64,000 nt of DNA from Caballeronia sp. GAFFF1 (GTDB lineage: Bacteria; Pseudomonadota; Gammaproteobacteria; Burkholderiales; Burkholderiaceae), in assembly GCF_023630705.1 (NCBI RefSeq), contig NZ_JALQEM010000028.1, forward strand, positions 62,001 through 126,000. The letters run 5' to 3'. Position numbers and translations under genes: made by a program. The number at the start of each line of letters is the position of its first letter. Within the stretch, counting starts at the first letter, position 1. Under the pieces are notes generated by a model. It worked only from the letters and a program-made list of their open reading frames with translations. It ran no database searches and had not been told where the DNA came from. Below are positions 44,390 through 53,974 of this stretch, piece by piece.

Positions 44390-44726
44390 TGCGTCTCCTG
44401 TTGCGTCCGGCGCGTGCGGACAGCCCGAGCGCTCCGGACGTTGTCGTGGATGCGCGTGACGAATAGAGCGGTCCGCGCTGATATTAGATATATCACATAT
44501 CAAGGCGTCGACGATAGCGCTGCGCTGTTTTGCGTCGCAACATGTTTCAGCGTGCAAGCGAGGTCGGACGGCTTGGAGAGCCGTTCGTGCATCGCATCAC
44601 AGGGTTTATTCCAATCACAACATCGTTGACTAATACTGTGTGTGGAATATTGTATATCACAGCAACGGGACAGCAGCGCGGCGTCCTAAGCGAAGAACAT
44701 CACCCCATTCGAGGAGGAGACAACAC
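44390..44726. promoter_or_regulatory. Divergent control region between sucCD and the ThDP-enzyme/frc operon
   Basis: These 337 bases hold no gene. Possible elements are TTGACT (44626-44631) with TATTGT (44648-44653) as a promoter toward the ThDP enzyme, and an operator-like TTGTATATCA at 44650-44659 overlapping that -10. A related GATATATCACATATCAA lies near 44487-44503 closer to sucC. TTGCGTCGCAACAT at 44530-44543 resembles an arm of the inverted repeat before the GntR unit. GAGGAGGAGA precedes the ThDP-enzyme ATG. Confidence 0.5.
44650..44659 (+). promoter_or_regulatory. Operator-like motif, copy at the ThDP-enzyme promoter
   Basis: TTGTATATCA matches the core of the 16-base motif found at 40115-40130 and 41202-41217, here within AATATTGTATATCACAGC. 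It overlaps a plausible -10 element. Confidence 0.5.
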
Positions 44727-46493
44727 ATGTCCGAAGTCGTCAGCAGCCGTCCGGAAGTCGCTCCAGCCACCACCACCGCCGATGACACGCTCAAGCAAAA
44801 GACGCGCGGCGCGGGCGTCGTCTCGGGCGGCCATCTCGTCGCGCGAGCGCTCAAGAACGAAGGCGTCGATACCATCTTCACGCTGTGCGGCGGTCATATC
44901 ATCGATATCTACGACGGCTGCGTCGATGAAGGCATCCGCATCATCGACGTGCGCCACGAGCAGGTCGCCGCCCACGCCGCCGACGGCTACGCGCGTCAGA
45001 CCGGCAAGCTCGGCTGCGTGGTGACGACGGCCGGCCCCGGCTGCACGAACGCGGTCACGGGCGTCGCCACGGCGTTCCGCTCGGAAAGCCCGATCATCCA
45101 CATCGGCGGGCAGGGCGCGCTCACGCAGCACAAGATGGGCTCGTTGCAAGACCTTCCGCACGTCGACATGATGTCGCCCATCACCAAGTTCGCGGCGACC
45201 GTGCCGAGCACCGAGCGCGTCGCCGACATGGTCTCGATGGCTGCCCGCGAAGCCTTCAACGGCGCGCCCGGCCCGGCGTATCTGGAAATTCCGCGCGACG
45301 TGCTGGACCGTGAAATCGACGTCAGCAAGGCCGTAATTCCGCAGCCCGGACGCTATCGCGCATCGACGAAATCGGTCGGCGATCCGAAGGACATCGAGAA
45401 GCTCGCCGATCTGCTCGTGAACTCCGAGCGCCCGGCGATTCTGTACGGCCAGCAAGTGTGGACGGCGCGCGGCCACGAAGAAGCGATCGCGCTGCTGCGC
45501 GGCCTCGACATTCCCGGCTACTTCAACGGCGCGAGCCGCGGCCTCTTGCCGCCGGGCGATCCGCATCACTTCGACCGCACGCGCTCGCAGGCTTTCGCGA
45601 AGGCGGATCTGATCGTGATCGTCGGCACGCCGTTCGATTTCCGCATGGGCTACGGCAAGCGCATCAGCAAGGAACTGAAGCTGGTGCAGATCGACATGGA
45701 CTACCGGACCGTCGGCAAGAATCGCGATATCGACCTCGGGCTCGTCGGCGATCCGGGCGCGATTCTCGGCGCAGTGCTGCAAGCCGCGAGCGGGCGGCTG
45801 AAGAACGACAAGCGCCAGTCGCGCCAGGCGTGGATGCGCGAACTCGCGGCGGCGGAAGAAACCGCGACCGCGAAGCTCATGCCGCTCTTCACGTCCGATG
45901 CGAGCCCGATCCATCCGTATCGCGTCGCGCACGAGATCAACCAGTTTCTCTCCGACGACACCATTTATATCGGCGATGGCGGCGACGTCGTGACGATCTC
46001 GGCGCAAGCCGTGCGTCCGCGCCGCCCCGGCCAGTGGATGGACCCCGGCGCGCTCGGCTCGCTCGGCGTCGGCACGGGCTTCGCCATCGCGGCAGGCCTC
46101 GCCAATCCGGAGAAGGAGGTGCTCTGCTACTACGGCGACGGCGCGTTCTCCATGACCTCGTTCGACATGGAAACGGCCAACCGCTTCGGCGTGCCGTACA
46201 TCGCGGTGATCGGCAACAACTCGGCGATGAACCAGATTCGCTACGGCCAGCTCGCGAAATACGGCGAGGAGCGCGGCAACGTCGGCAATCTGCTCTCGGA
46301 CGTCCCGTACGGCCGCTTCGCCGAAATGCTCGGCGGCTACGGCGAGGAAGTGTACGAAGCGTCGAAGATCGCGGGCGCGTTGCAGCGGGCGCGCGAGTCG
46401 ATCGCGAAGACCGGCAAGAGCGCGGTCATCAATATCTGGGTCGATCCTACGGTATACGCGCCTGGCACGATGGCCCAGACGATGTACAAATAA
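44727..46493 (+). CDS. Thiamine-diphosphate lyase/decarboxylase, OXC/2-hydroxyacyl-CoA-lyase-like
   Basis: This 588-residue ThDP enzyme has the catalytic Glu78 in [17 protein letters not shown] and the ThDP/Mg motif GDGA (470-473) through GNN. The order is the acetolactate-synthase-type PYR, middle and PP domains. Proximity to frc suggests decarboxylation of oxalyl-CoA to formyl-CoA. However, the sequence ([20 protein letters not shown]) differs from canonical oxalyl-CoA decarboxylase as I remember it, and looks nearer to 2-hydroxyacyl-CoA-lyase-like proteins, which also handle formyl-CoA. It is not glyoxylate carboligase, which lacks the Glu. The substrate is unproven. Confidence 0.75.
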   Translation: MSEVVSSRPEVAPATTTADDTLKQKTRGAGVVSGGHLVARALKNEGVDTIFTLCGGHIIDIYDGCVDEGIRIIDVRHEQVAAHAADGYARQTGKLGCVVTTAGPGCTNAVTGVATAFRSESPIIHIGGQGALTQHKMGSLQDLPHVDMMSPITKFAATVPSTERVADMVSMAAREAFNGAPGPAYLEIPRDVLDREIDVSKAVIPQPGRYRASTKSVGDPKDIEKLADLLVNSERPAILYGQQVWTARGHEEAIALLRGLDIPGYFNGASRGLLPPGDPHHFDRTRSQAFAKADLIVIVGTPFDFRMGYGKRISKELKLVQIDMDYRTVGKNRDIDLGLVGDPGAILGAVLQAASGRLKNDKRQSRQAWMRELAAAEETATAKLMPLFTSDASPIHPYRVAHEINQFLSDDTIYIGDGGDVVTISAQAVRPRRPGQWMDPGALGSLGVGTGFAIAAGLANPEKEVLCYYGDGAFSMTSFDMETANRFGVPYIAVIGNNSAMNQIRYGQLAKYGEERGNVGNLLSDVPYGRFAEMLGGYGEEVYEASKIAGALQRARESIAKTGKSAVINIWVDPTVYAPGTMAQTMYK

Positions 46494-46524
46494 AGAACGC
46501 GATCGAAGACACAGGGAGACAGCC

Positions 46525-47781
46525 ATGAATTCCTCGGGCAAGGCACTGGATGGCGTACGCATCCTCGATTTCACGCACGTTCAATCGGGTCCGACCTGCA
46601 CGCAGCTGCTGGCGTGGTTCGGCGCGGACGTCATCAAGGTGGAGCGCGCCGGCGCGGGCGACATCACGCGGGAACAACTGCGCGATATCCCCGATGCCGA
46701 CAGCCTCTACTTCACGATGCTGAACCACAACAAGCGGTCTATCACCATCGACACGAAGAATCCCGAGGGCAAGAAGGTGCTCGAAACGCTCGTCAAGAAG
46801 TGCGACGTGCTGGTCGAGAACTTCGCGCCGGGCGCGCTCGACCGCATGGGCTTCACGTGGGAGCGCATTCAGGAACTGAATCCCGCGATGATCGTGGCGT
46901 CCGTCAAGGGCTTCGGGCCGGGGCCGTACGAAGACTGCAAGGTCTACGAGAACGTCGCGCAATGCGCGGGCGGCGCGGCATCGACCACGGGTTTCGACGA
47001 CGGCCCGCCGACCGTCACCGGCGCGCAGATCGGCGATTCGGGCACGGGGCTGCATCTGGCGCTCGGCATCGTGACGGCGCTCTATCAGCGCAACCGCACG
47101 GGGCGGGGGCAGAAAGTGCTCGCCGCCATGCAAGACGGCGTGCTCAATCTGTGCCGCGTGAAATTGCGCGACCAGCAGCGCCTCGAGCGCACCGGCGTCA
47201 TGAAGGAGTACCCGCAGTATCCGAACGGCACGTTCGGCGACGCGGTGCCGCGCGCGGGCAACGCGTCGGGCGGCGGCCAGCCGGGCTGGATCCTGAAGTG
47301 CAAGGGCTGGGAAACCGATCCGAACGCGTACATCTACTTCATTACGCAGGCGCCGGTGTGGGGCGAGATCTGCAAGGTGATCGGCAAGGAAGAGTGGATC
47401 GAGCATCCGGACTACAAGACGCCGAATGCCCGCCTGCCGCGTCTCAAAGAAATCTTCGCGGAAATCGAGCGCTGGACCATGTCGAAAACCAAGTTCCAGG
47501 CGATGGAGATCCTGAACAAGCACGACATTCCCTGCGGCCCGATTCTCTCGATGAAAGAAATCGCCGAAGAACCGTCGCTGAGAAAGACCGGCACGGTCGT
47601 GGAAGTGGACCATCCGGTGCGCGGCAAATACCTGACGGTCGGCAACCCGATCAAGCTCTCGGACAGCCCGACGGACGTCGTGCGCTCGCCGCTGCTCGGT
47701 GAGCATACCGATGAAGTCATGGCCGAGCTCGGCTACACGCCTGACCAGATCGCCACGCTGAAGAGCCTCGGCGCGATCTGA
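46525..47781 (+). CDS. frc: Formyl-CoA:oxalate CoA-transferase
   Basis: This 418-residue class III CoA-transferase moves CoA from formyl-CoA (or succinyl-CoA) to oxalate. Similarity to E. coli and Oxalobacter Frc as I recall it is very high: [20 protein letters not shown], catalytic Asp171 in [22 protein letters not shown], and the glycine loop [17 protein letters not shown], which is diagnostic of Frc. GGGAGACAG precedes the ATG. It lies 31 bases after the ThDP enzyme, so both are in one operon. This gene anchors the oxalate assignment of the cluster. Confidence 0.95.
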   Translation: MNSSGKALDGVRILDFTHVQSGPTCTQLLAWFGADVIKVERAGAGDITREQLRDIPDADSLYFTMLNHNKRSITIDTKNPEGKKVLETLVKKCDVLVENFAPGALDRMGFTWERIQELNPAMIVASVKGFGPGPYEDCKVYENVAQCAGGAASTTGFDDGPPTVTGAQIGDSGTGLHLALGIVTALYQRNRTGRGQKVLAAMQDGVLNLCRVKLRDQQRLERTGVMKEYPQYPNGTFGDAVPRAGNASGGGQPGWILKCKGWETDPNAYIYFITQAPVWGEICKVIGKEEWIEHPDYKTPNARLPRLKEIFAEIERWTMSKTKFQAMEILNKHDIPCGPILSMKEIAEEPSLRKTGTVVEVDHPVRGKYLTVGNPIKLSDSPTDVVRSPLLGEHTDEVMAELGYTPDQIATLKSLGAI

Positions 47782-47871
47782 ACCTTCACTCCCGATGCGA
47801 ATATCGCGCGCTGTCCGTCATGGGCGGCGCGCGGACGAGACACGTCCTCTAATAAACGGAGACACGCCAAC

Positions 47872-50079
47872 ATGAACAGCACGGTCGTCCAGGAACGCAG
47901 CGAAACAGTCCAATCTTCCACGCCGGCATCGAACGTCGTGCCGTTGCATGCGGCCGACGCCAAGCGCCGCGTCGCGGAAATCTTCGAGCGCGTGAAGGCC
48001 GAAGGCCGTACGTCGCTGACCGCGCCGGAAGGCAAGCTCGTCTGCGACGCCTACGGCATCGCGGTGCCGCAGGAAGGCGTTGCGACGAGCGCGGACGATG
48101 CCGCCAAGCTCGCGTCCTTCATCGGCTTTCCGGTGGTGCTGAAGATCGTCTCGCCGGAGATTCTGCACAAGACGGAGGCGGGCGGCGTGCTCGTCGGCGT
48201 GAAGAACGAAGCGGACGTGAAGGCGGGCTTCGCGACCATCATCGAGAACGCGAAGAAGTACGACGCGAACGCGACCATCGTCGGCGTGCAGGTTCAGCAG
48301 ATGGTCGGCGCGGGACAGGAAGTCATCATCGGCGCGGTCACGGACCCGTCGTTCGGCAAGCTGATCGCGTTCGGGCTCGGCGGCGTGCTCGTCGAAGTGC
48401 TGAAGGACGTGACGTTCCGCTTGGCTCCTGTTACGCGCGAAGAGGCCGCGTCGATGCTCGACGGCATTCAGGCCGCCGATGTCCTGCGCGGCGTGCGCGG
48501 TTCGGAGGCCGTGAATCGCGAGGCGCTCGTGACGCTCGTCGAGCGCGTGTCGCGCCTCGTCGACGACTTCCCGCAAATCTCCGAAATGGACCTGAACCCT
48601 GTCTTCGCGAGCCCGAACGGTGCGGTGGCGGCGGACGTGCGCATTGTGATGGACTTCGAGCCGGCCGAGCCGCGTTATCGCCCGACGCAGGAGCAGATCG
48701 TCAAGCAGATGAACCGCATCATGAAACCGGATGCGGTCGCGGTGATCGGCGCGTCGAACGAGGACGGCAAGATCGGCAATTCGGTCATGAAGAACCTGAT
48801 CAACGGCGGCTATCAGGGCGAGATCTATCCGATTCACCCGAAAGCCGACGAAATCATGGGCCGCAAGGCGTACAAGAGCGTGAAAGACGTGCCCGGCGTG
48901 ATCGACGTGGCCGTGTTCGCGATTCCCGCGAAGTTCGTCGCGCAGGCGCTCGTCGAAGTGGGCGAGAAGCAGATTCCCGGCGCGGTGCTGATTCCGTCCG
49001 GCTTCGCCGAAACGGGCAATCAGGCCGGGCAGGAAGAATTGGTGCGGATCGCGCGTCAGTACGATATCCGCATGATGGGCCCGAACATCTACGGCTTCTA
49101 CTACACGCCGAAGAACCTGTGCGCAACGTTCTGCACGCCGTATGACGTGAAGGGCAAGGCCGCGCTCTCGTCGCAATCGGGCGGCATCGGCATGGCGATC
49201 ATCGGCTTTTCGCGCTCGGCGAAGATGGGCGTGTCCGCCATCGTCGGCCTCGGCAACAAGAGCGATATCGACGAGGACGATCTGCTCACGTTCTTCGAGC
49301 AGGACGACAACACGGAAATCATCGCGCAGCACTGCGAAGATTTGAAGGACGGGCGTTCCTTCGCGGAAGCCGCGCGGCGTGTGTCGAAGAAAAAGCCGGT
49401 CGTCGTGCTGAAGGCGGGCAGGACGAGCTTGGGCGCGCGGGCGGCGAGTTCGCACACGGGCGCGCTCGCGGGCAACGACAAAATCTACGAGGACGTGTTC
49501 GCGCAATGCGGCGTGATCCGCGCGCGGTCGCTGCGCGATCTGCTCGAATTCGCGCGCGGCATTCCGAAGCTGCCGACGCCGAAGGGCGAGAACACGGTCA
49601 TCATCACCGGCGCGGGCGGCTCGGGCGTGCTGCTCTCGGACGCCTGCGTGGACAACGGCCTGTCGCTCATGACCATGCCCGACGATCTCGACGCCGCGTT
49701 CCGCAAGTTCATTCCGCCGTTCGGCGCAGCGGGCAATCCGGTCGATATCACGGGCGGCGAGCCGCCGACGACGTACAAGAACACGATTAAGCTCGGGCTC
49801 GAAGACGACCGTATCCATTCGATCATTCTCGGCTACTGGCACACGATCATCACGCCGCCGATGGTCTTCGCCAAACTCGTGATCGAAGTGAAGGAGGAGA
49901 TGAAGGCGCGCGGCATCGAAAAGCCGATTGTTGCGTCGCTCGCCGGCGATGTGCAGGTGGAGGAAGCCGCCGAGTATCTGTACGAACACGGCGTGCCGGC
50001 CTACGCGTATTCGACCGAGTTGCCCGTCGCGGTGCTCGGCGCGAAATACAAATGGGCGCGCGGCGCGGGCCTGATCTGA
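47872..50079 (+). CDS. ADP-forming acyl-CoA synthetase (acetate-CoA ligase family), fused subunits
   Basis: This 735-residue protein fuses an N-terminal ATP-grasp (beta-like) domain (LTAPEGKLVCDAYGIAVP onward, residues ~45-265) to a CoA-binding Rossmann domain (PDAVAVIGASNEDGKIGNSV, ~285-410) and succinyl-CoA-synthetase-like ligase domains. His528 in SSHTGALAG is the phosphorylated residue. The beta-before-alpha order is the reverse of the common ADP-forming acetyl-CoA synthetase layout. It probably makes or breaks an acyl-CoA at the expense of ATP. Formate, oxalate or glyoxylate-derived acids are guesses from context. GGAGACACGCCAAC precedes the ATG. Confidence 0.85.
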   Translation: MNSTVVQERSETVQSSTPASNVVPLHAADAKRRVAEIFERVKAEGRTSLTAPEGKLVCDAYGIAVPQEGVATSADDAAKLASFIGFPVVLKIVSPEILHKTEAGGVLVGVKNEADVKAGFATIIENAKKYDANATIVGVQVQQMVGAGQEVIIGAVTDPSFGKLIAFGLGGVLVEVLKDVTFRLAPVTREEAASMLDGIQAADVLRGVRGSEAVNREALVTLVERVSRLVDDFPQISEMDLNPVFASPNGAVAADVRIVMDFEPAEPRYRPTQEQIVKQMNRIMKPDAVAVIGASNEDGKIGNSVMKNLINGGYQGEIYPIHPKADEIMGRKAYKSVKDVPGVIDVAVFAIPAKFVAQALVEVGEKQIPGAVLIPSGFAETGNQAGQEELVRIARQYDIRMMGPNIYGFYYTPKNLCATFCTPYDVKGKAALSSQSGGIGMAIIGFSRSAKMGVSAIVGLGNKSDIDEDDLLTFFEQDDNTEIIAQHCEDLKDGRSFAEAARRVSKKKPVVVLKAGRTSLGARAASSHTGALAGNDKIYEDVFAQCGVIRARSLRDLLEFARGIPKLPTPKGENTVIITGAGGSGVLLSDACVDNGLSLMTMPDDLDAAFRKFIPPFGAAGNPVDITGGEPPTTYKNTIKLGLEDDRIHSIILGYWHTIITPPMVFAKLVIEVKEEMKARGIEKPIVASLAGDVQVEEAAEYLYEHGVPAYAYSTELPVAVLGAKYKWARGAGLI

Positions 50080-50129
50080 TCCGAGGATACGGCGCGGGCT
50101 GCGGCTCGCGCCCACAACAAAGGACTCCC

Positions 50130-50909
50130 GTGACCACCTGGATACGTTTCCGCGATGCCGACGGGCATATCGGCTTCGGCACGCTCGACGAGCGCTCGGG
50201 CCGCGTCGTGCAGCACGACGGCGCGCTGTTCGACCAGCCGCGCCCGACTGACATCTCCTTTCCCGTCGACGACCTCACGCTGCTCGCGCCGTGCGAGCCG
50301 AGCAAGGTCATCGCGCTGTGGAACAACTACTACGCGCTGTCGCAGAAGCTCGACAAGGCGCCGCCGCAGCATCCGCTTTTCCTCATCAAGCCGCCGATGT
50401 CGGTGATCGGGCCGAACGAATCGATCCGCCGGCCGAAGAATTATCACGGCAAGATTGCCTACGAGGGCGAACTGGGCATCGTGATCGGCAAAGCGGTATC
50501 GTGCGCGTCGGTGGAAGAAGCCGAGGATGCGATTTTCGGTTTTACCTGCGTGAACGACGTCACCGCGATCGAACTGCTTCAGGAAGATCCCAACTTCGCG
50601 CAGTGGTGCCGCTCGAAAGGTTTCGACACATTCACGTGCCTCGGGCCGGGAATCGTCAGCGGTTTCGACTGGCGCAGCGCGAATGTCGTGACCACGGTGG
50701 AAGGCGTCGAGCGCCAGAACTACCCGCTCGACGACATGATTTTCTCGCCCGCCGAGCAGGTCAGCCTGATTTCACACGACATGTCGCTCGCGCCCGGCGA
50801 CGTGATCGCGTGCGGAACATCCATCGGCGTCGGGTCGATCAGGGACGGCGCGCGCGTCGATGTGTCCATCGCGGGGATCGGCACGTTGTCGAATGTGCTC
50901 GCCGCGTAG
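50130..50909 (+). CDS. Fumarylacetoacetate hydrolase (FAH) family protein
   Basis: This 259-residue protein has the FAH catalytic core. It includes PSKVIALWNNYYAL near the start, FLIKPPMSVIGPNESIRRP, the metal-binding Glu pair in YEGELGIVIG, and NDVTAIELLQEDPNFAQWCRSKGFDTF. The late GDVIACGTSIGVGSI closes the fold. Family members hydrolyse C-C bonds or decarboxylate/tautomerise oxalate-like 2-oxo diacids such as oxaloacetate. The start is GTG at 50130 with AGGA upstream. The open frame upstream overlaps the previous gene. Last gene of the operon before a hairpin terminator. Confidence 0.85.
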   Translation: MTTWIRFRDADGHIGFGTLDERSGRVVQHDGALFDQPRPTDISFPVDDLTLLAPCEPSKVIALWNNYYALSQKLDKAPPQHPLFLIKPPMSVIGPNESIRRPKNYHGKIAYEGELGIVIGKAVSCASVEEAEDAIFGFTCVNDVTAIELLQEDPNFAQWCRSKGFDTFTCLGPGIVSGFDWRSANVVTTVEGVERQNYPLDDMIFSPAEQVSLISHDMSLAPGDVIACGTSIGVGSIRDGARVDVSIAGIGTLSNVLAA

Positions 50910-50932
50910 AGCATAAGACTGCCAAAAACGAC

Positions 50933-50959
50933 AAAGCCGGCGCGCGAGGCGCCGGCTTT
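50933..50959 (+). terminator. Hairpin terminator after the oxalate operon
   Basis: Eleven-base perfect arms (AAAGCCGGCGC / GCGCCGGCTTT) enclose a five-base loop and end in TTTG. It lies 24 bases after the FAH-family stop. Confidence 0.7.
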
Positions 50960-51015
50960 GTCGCTCAAACCGCGTGCGCGCTGCGGCGATACGCAGCGCG
51001 TCGCGCTTCAGACTA

Positions 51016-51267
51016 CTAATCGCGATTCCACAACGCGCCCAGCAGGAATCCGACGGCCGCAGCGATCAGAATGCCGTTGATCGGCTGATCCGAGACGGCA
51101 CTGCGAACGTTGTCGAGCGTCTGCCCGTACGTCTGCTGCAGCGAGCCGAGCGCCTGACGCGCCTTGCCCTCGACCTGCGTGCCCGAATCGCCCGTCAGCG
51201 CGCCGACCGCGTCTTGCACCTTGCCGACCACGTTTTGAGCCGTGCCTTCCACTTGATCTTGCACCAT
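51016..51267 (-). CDS. CsbD-like stress protein with C-terminal membrane helix
   Basis: This 83-residue protein has a CsbD-type N-terminal region rich in Gly, Gln, Val and Asp (MVQDQVEGTAQNVVGKVQDAVG), a short linker, and one C-terminal membrane helix (GILIAAAVGFLLGALW) ending in charged residues. Such proteins are often induced by general stress, but their action is unknown. The ATG at 51267 has GGGAGG five bases upstream. The ATG at 51279 is an alternative. Confidence 0.8.
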   Translation of the reverse strand: MVQDQVEGTAQNVVGKVQDAVGALTGDSGTQVEGKARQALGSLQQTYGQTLDNVRSAVSDQPINGILIAAAVGFLLGALWNRD

Positions 51268-51385
51268 GGTGCCTCCCATTCTCGTTGAAGCGGTTTGCGT
51301 TGGTATTGCCCCGTTACTGCTTCGATTCAACCGGCAGCGCCGGAACGGACGATAGAGCACGCTTCGTGCCCAGCGCGCCGCCCGC

Positions 51386-51742
51386 TCACCTGCGGCTCAC
51401 CAGATCCGCCACCAGCGCGAGCAAATCGTCGATGGAAAGCGGCTTTCTGCGAAACCGCGCGTCCGGATGATCGAGTTCCGGCGCGTTCGCGGCGGCGCTC
51501 ATCAGAATGACCGGCACCTTGTTGAGCGTATCGCTTGCCGCGAGACTGCGGATCAACTCTACGCCGTCCATGTGCGGCATCATCCAGTCGGTGATGATGA
51601 CGTCCGGCGCGTTCATCCTGGCGGCATCGAGCGCAATGCGTCCGTTCGACGCCGTCGTCACCTCGTAGCCTTCCATCTCCAGCACGAGCCGCCAGGTGGT
51701 CAGGATGTCGAATTCGTCGTCGACGACCAGGATCTTTTTCAT
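51386..51742 (-). CDS. Single-domain response regulator
   Basis: This 118-residue CheY-like receiver has the acidic pair Asp8/Asp9 in VVDDEFD, phosphoacceptor Asp52 in IITDWMMPHMDG, the switch Ser in LMSAA and a conserved Lys in RRKPLS. There is no output domain, so it must act through protein contacts. It overlaps the KaiC-like gene by four bases (ATGA), implying coupled translation and a functional partnership. No histidine kinase is present alongside. Confidence 0.9.
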   Translation of the reverse strand: MKKILVVDDEFDILTTWRLVLEMEGYEVTTASNGRIALDAARMNAPDVIITDWMMPHMDGVELIRSLAASDTLNKVPVILMSAAANAPELDHPDARFRRKPLSIDDLLALVADLVSRR

Positions 51743-53250
51743 GTGCGCGGGCCGGGATCGGTCACGGACAGCGCAGGCGAGAGCGACGCATGGCCGGACA
51801 GGATGCCTGTCGGCCCGATGAAGCTCTCCGTGATATGCAGGCCGCGCGCATCGATCGTCAGGCGGCGGATTCCGGAATCGTGCGCGCTCTCGCGCTGCTT
51901 GACGACCGACACCATGCGGCAAAGCGCGGAATTCGCCTCGACGTAGCGCATGAGGACGATGTTCTCGGTCATCGCGGACGCGCGCATGGTGGTGGGCGGC
52001 GCGGATTCGCCGTAGAGCGGCAGTTCTTCCGTGACGATGGTCGTGACGCCGACATCGCGCAGTCGCAAAGTGAGCGCGTTCAGGAACAGTCCGAAACGTT
52101 CCGCGCGGTTCGCCGACTGAAGAAAGCCATCGATGCCGTCCACCACGAGCCGCGACGCGTTCGTGCGCGCGACGACGCCGAGCAGTTGCGCGGCAAGTTC
52201 GTCGATGGACAGTTCGACCGCCGAGTGCCACTCGATCGCAAGGCGCCCGTCCTTCGCCGCGTCGGTCAGATCGATATTCACCGACCGCGCCTTCGCGAGC
52301 AGCCGGTCCGGCGATTCGTACAGGCCGAAATAGACACACCGCTCGCCCCGTTCCACACCCGCCTGCAAAAACTTGAGCCCGAGCAGCGTCTTGCCGACGC
52401 CGGACGGCCCGACGAGCGTCGTGGTCGAGCCGCGCGCCACGCCGCCGCCCATCATGCGGTCGAATTCGGGGAAGCTGAACGAAAGTTTCGAATCGTAGTG
52501 GCGTGGCGCGTGCTGGTTCGCGGCCGATGCCTCGAGACGCGGATACGCGATGACGCCGCCATTCGAGATGCTGAAAAAATGCTTGCCGAGCAGATGATCG
52601 CGGGCGCGCAGCTTATGCACCTCGATCTCGCGCGCCCGGCGCATGCCGGTGCTGAAGCGGTTCAGTTCGATCAGTCCGTCGACCAGCGTGTGCTCCGGAT
52701 GCGGCTCGTTGCCCGAGAGCGGCGCGAGAATCAGCGTCGTGCACCGCGCCGCGCTGACGAACGCCGAAAGCTCGTGGATGAACTGCGAGAGTTCCAGCTC
52801 CGTCGAGCTGAACTCGCGCGCGCTGCGAAAGCCGTCGATCACCATGAAGCGCGGGCGGCTCGACTTGATCGTGGAAGCGATCAGCGCGAGAAAGCCGGAA
52901 AGGCCCTCGCGCATGAGTTCGTGGTAGCCGCTCACGAAGAGCATGCGGCCGGAAATGGCGTTGGCGTCGTAGAAGGACAGCGCGCGCAGATGCGAGAGCA
53001 ACTTGGCGTGCGATTCCGCGATGAGCGTGATGTACAGCACCTTGTCGCCCTGCGCGACGCGATGAAAGCCGATTTGCGACGAGAGGATCGTCTTGCCCGC
53101 GCCCGCCATGCCTTCGATCATGTAGAGCCCGCCTTCGACAAAGCCGCCGCCGAGTATTTCGTCCAGGCCCGGGACGCCCGTGGTGACGTTGTCGTCGTTA
53201 GCGGCGCGCTCGGGTGAAGATTCGGAGGGAAGATTGTCGTCTTGGCTCAT
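51739..53250 (-). CDS. Tandem KaiC-like ATPase
   Basis: This 503-residue protein carries two RecA/KaiC domains. The first has Walker A GMAGAGKT (47-54) and LRALSFYDANAI after it. The second has Walker A GPSGVGKT (281-288) followed by YFGLYESPDRLLAKA. The clock protein KaiC has the same tandem plan, but kaiA and kaiB are absent here, as in many bacterial KaiC homologues that act in stress or signalling. The downstream receiver overlaps by four bases. The ATG at 53250 lacks a strong ribosome site. Upstream in-frame codons to 53502 look non-coding. Confidence 0.85.
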   Translation of the reverse strand: MSQDDNLPSESSPERAANDDNVTTGVPGLDEILGGGFVEGGLYMIEGMAGAGKTILSSQIGFHRVAQGDKVLYITLIAESHAKLLSHLRALSFYDANAISGRMLFVSGYHELMREGLSGFLALIASTIKSSRPRFMVIDGFRSAREFSSTELELSQFIHELSAFVSAARCTTLILAPLSGNEPHPEHTLVDGLIELNRFSTGMRRAREIEVHKLRARDHLLGKHFFSISNGGVIAYPRLEASAANQHAPRHYDSKLSFSFPEFDRMMGGGVARGSTTTLVGPSGVGKTLLGLKFLQAGVERGERCVYFGLYESPDRLLAKARSVNIDLTDAAKDGRLAIEWHSAVELSIDELAAQLLGVVARTNASRLVVDGIDGFLQSANRAERFGLFLNALTLRLRDVGVTTIVTEELPLYGESAPPTTMRASAMTENIVLMRYVEANSALCRMVSVVKQRESAHDSGIRRLTIDARGLHITESFIGPTGILSGHASLSPALSVTDPGPRT

Positions 53251-53609
53251 GGAATTTTCGTTTTTACTTGGCGGACAGGCTCGTAAAGAACGCGAATTAT
53301 GGCTGACTACCGGCAACATGTCGCCGTTTGAATCGCTCGCATTCCTGCGCGGGCTTTGAGCGGGCGGCTCCGTCGAGCGTCCGCGCTGCCGTCGCAAGCG
53401 GTCCTCACAAGTGCACTGGCGTTTCCGCCTTGCATAATCCGAGCCCGTGGCGCTCAGATTGCCGCTTTGTCGCGGACAACGGCGATTTGAGAACCTTCTC
53501 ATGGGCGGCGGACGTCGCCGCTGGTCAAATACGGTCTTCGATGTCGTGGAGCCGCGCGTTCTCCGGCTCCGCCTCCCGGCGCGTTGCGCCAGCCTCTCTT
53601 TATCTAGCC
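53251..53609. other. Intergenic region upstream of the KaiC-like gene
   Basis: This ~360-base divergent interval must contain the promoters for the KaiC/receiver pair and the small secreted protein. I see no gene, strong hairpin or consensus promoter in it. Confidence 0.35.
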
Positions 53610-53888
53610 ATGAACCGTTCGCACTCGATCTGGAGCGCCGTCGCGCTCGCCGCCTGTCTGACTTCGTATTTGCTTTCGTCGGCTACGCCTTCACGAGCCG
53701 CCGAGCCGTTGCCCGACGCGCATATTCTTTCCGCCGCGCCGTTTGCTTTCACCGCCGATCGCGGCATTTTCTCGCCAATGCCTGTTTCGCCTACGGACTC
53801 GCGCATATTTTCTCCGCTTCAAACGCCGGTTGGCCGCGAAACGGTGGAATTATCGGAGGCGCGGATAAGGCATCAGCAATTCGCATAA
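53610..53888 (+). CDS. Small secreted hypothetical protein
   Basis: This 92-residue frame begins with a good Sec signal peptide (MNRSHSIWSAVALAACLTSY, with cleavage probably after SRAA near residue 31). A short Pro/Ser-rich mature part of about 60 residues follows. No family is recognised and the ribosome site is weak. The signal peptide is the main support. Confidence 0.5.
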   Translation: MNRSHSIWSAVALAACLTSYLLSSATPSRAAEPLPDAHILSAAPFAFTADRGIFSPMPVSPTDSRIFSPLQTPVGRETVELSEARIRHQQFA

Positions 53889-53974
53889 CGTCCGTTTGAA
53901 ACAGGCTCGCATTAATCGCGGCGTCTCGTCATAATTCGGGTTAATCCCATTGTCGATGGCCCGGGGATATTGCA

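Noticed and set aside
44727..46493. Naming the ThDP enzyme oxc outright
   Set aside because: Sequence does not match the canonical decarboxylase well enough; kept as OXC/HACL-like.
44727..46493. Glyoxylate carboligase assignment
   Set aside because: That enzyme lacks the catalytic Glu, which is present here as Glu78.
47818..50115. 765-codon open frame antisense to the acyl-CoA synthetase gene
   Set aside because: A shadow of GC-skewed third codon positions; the plus strand carries clear domains.
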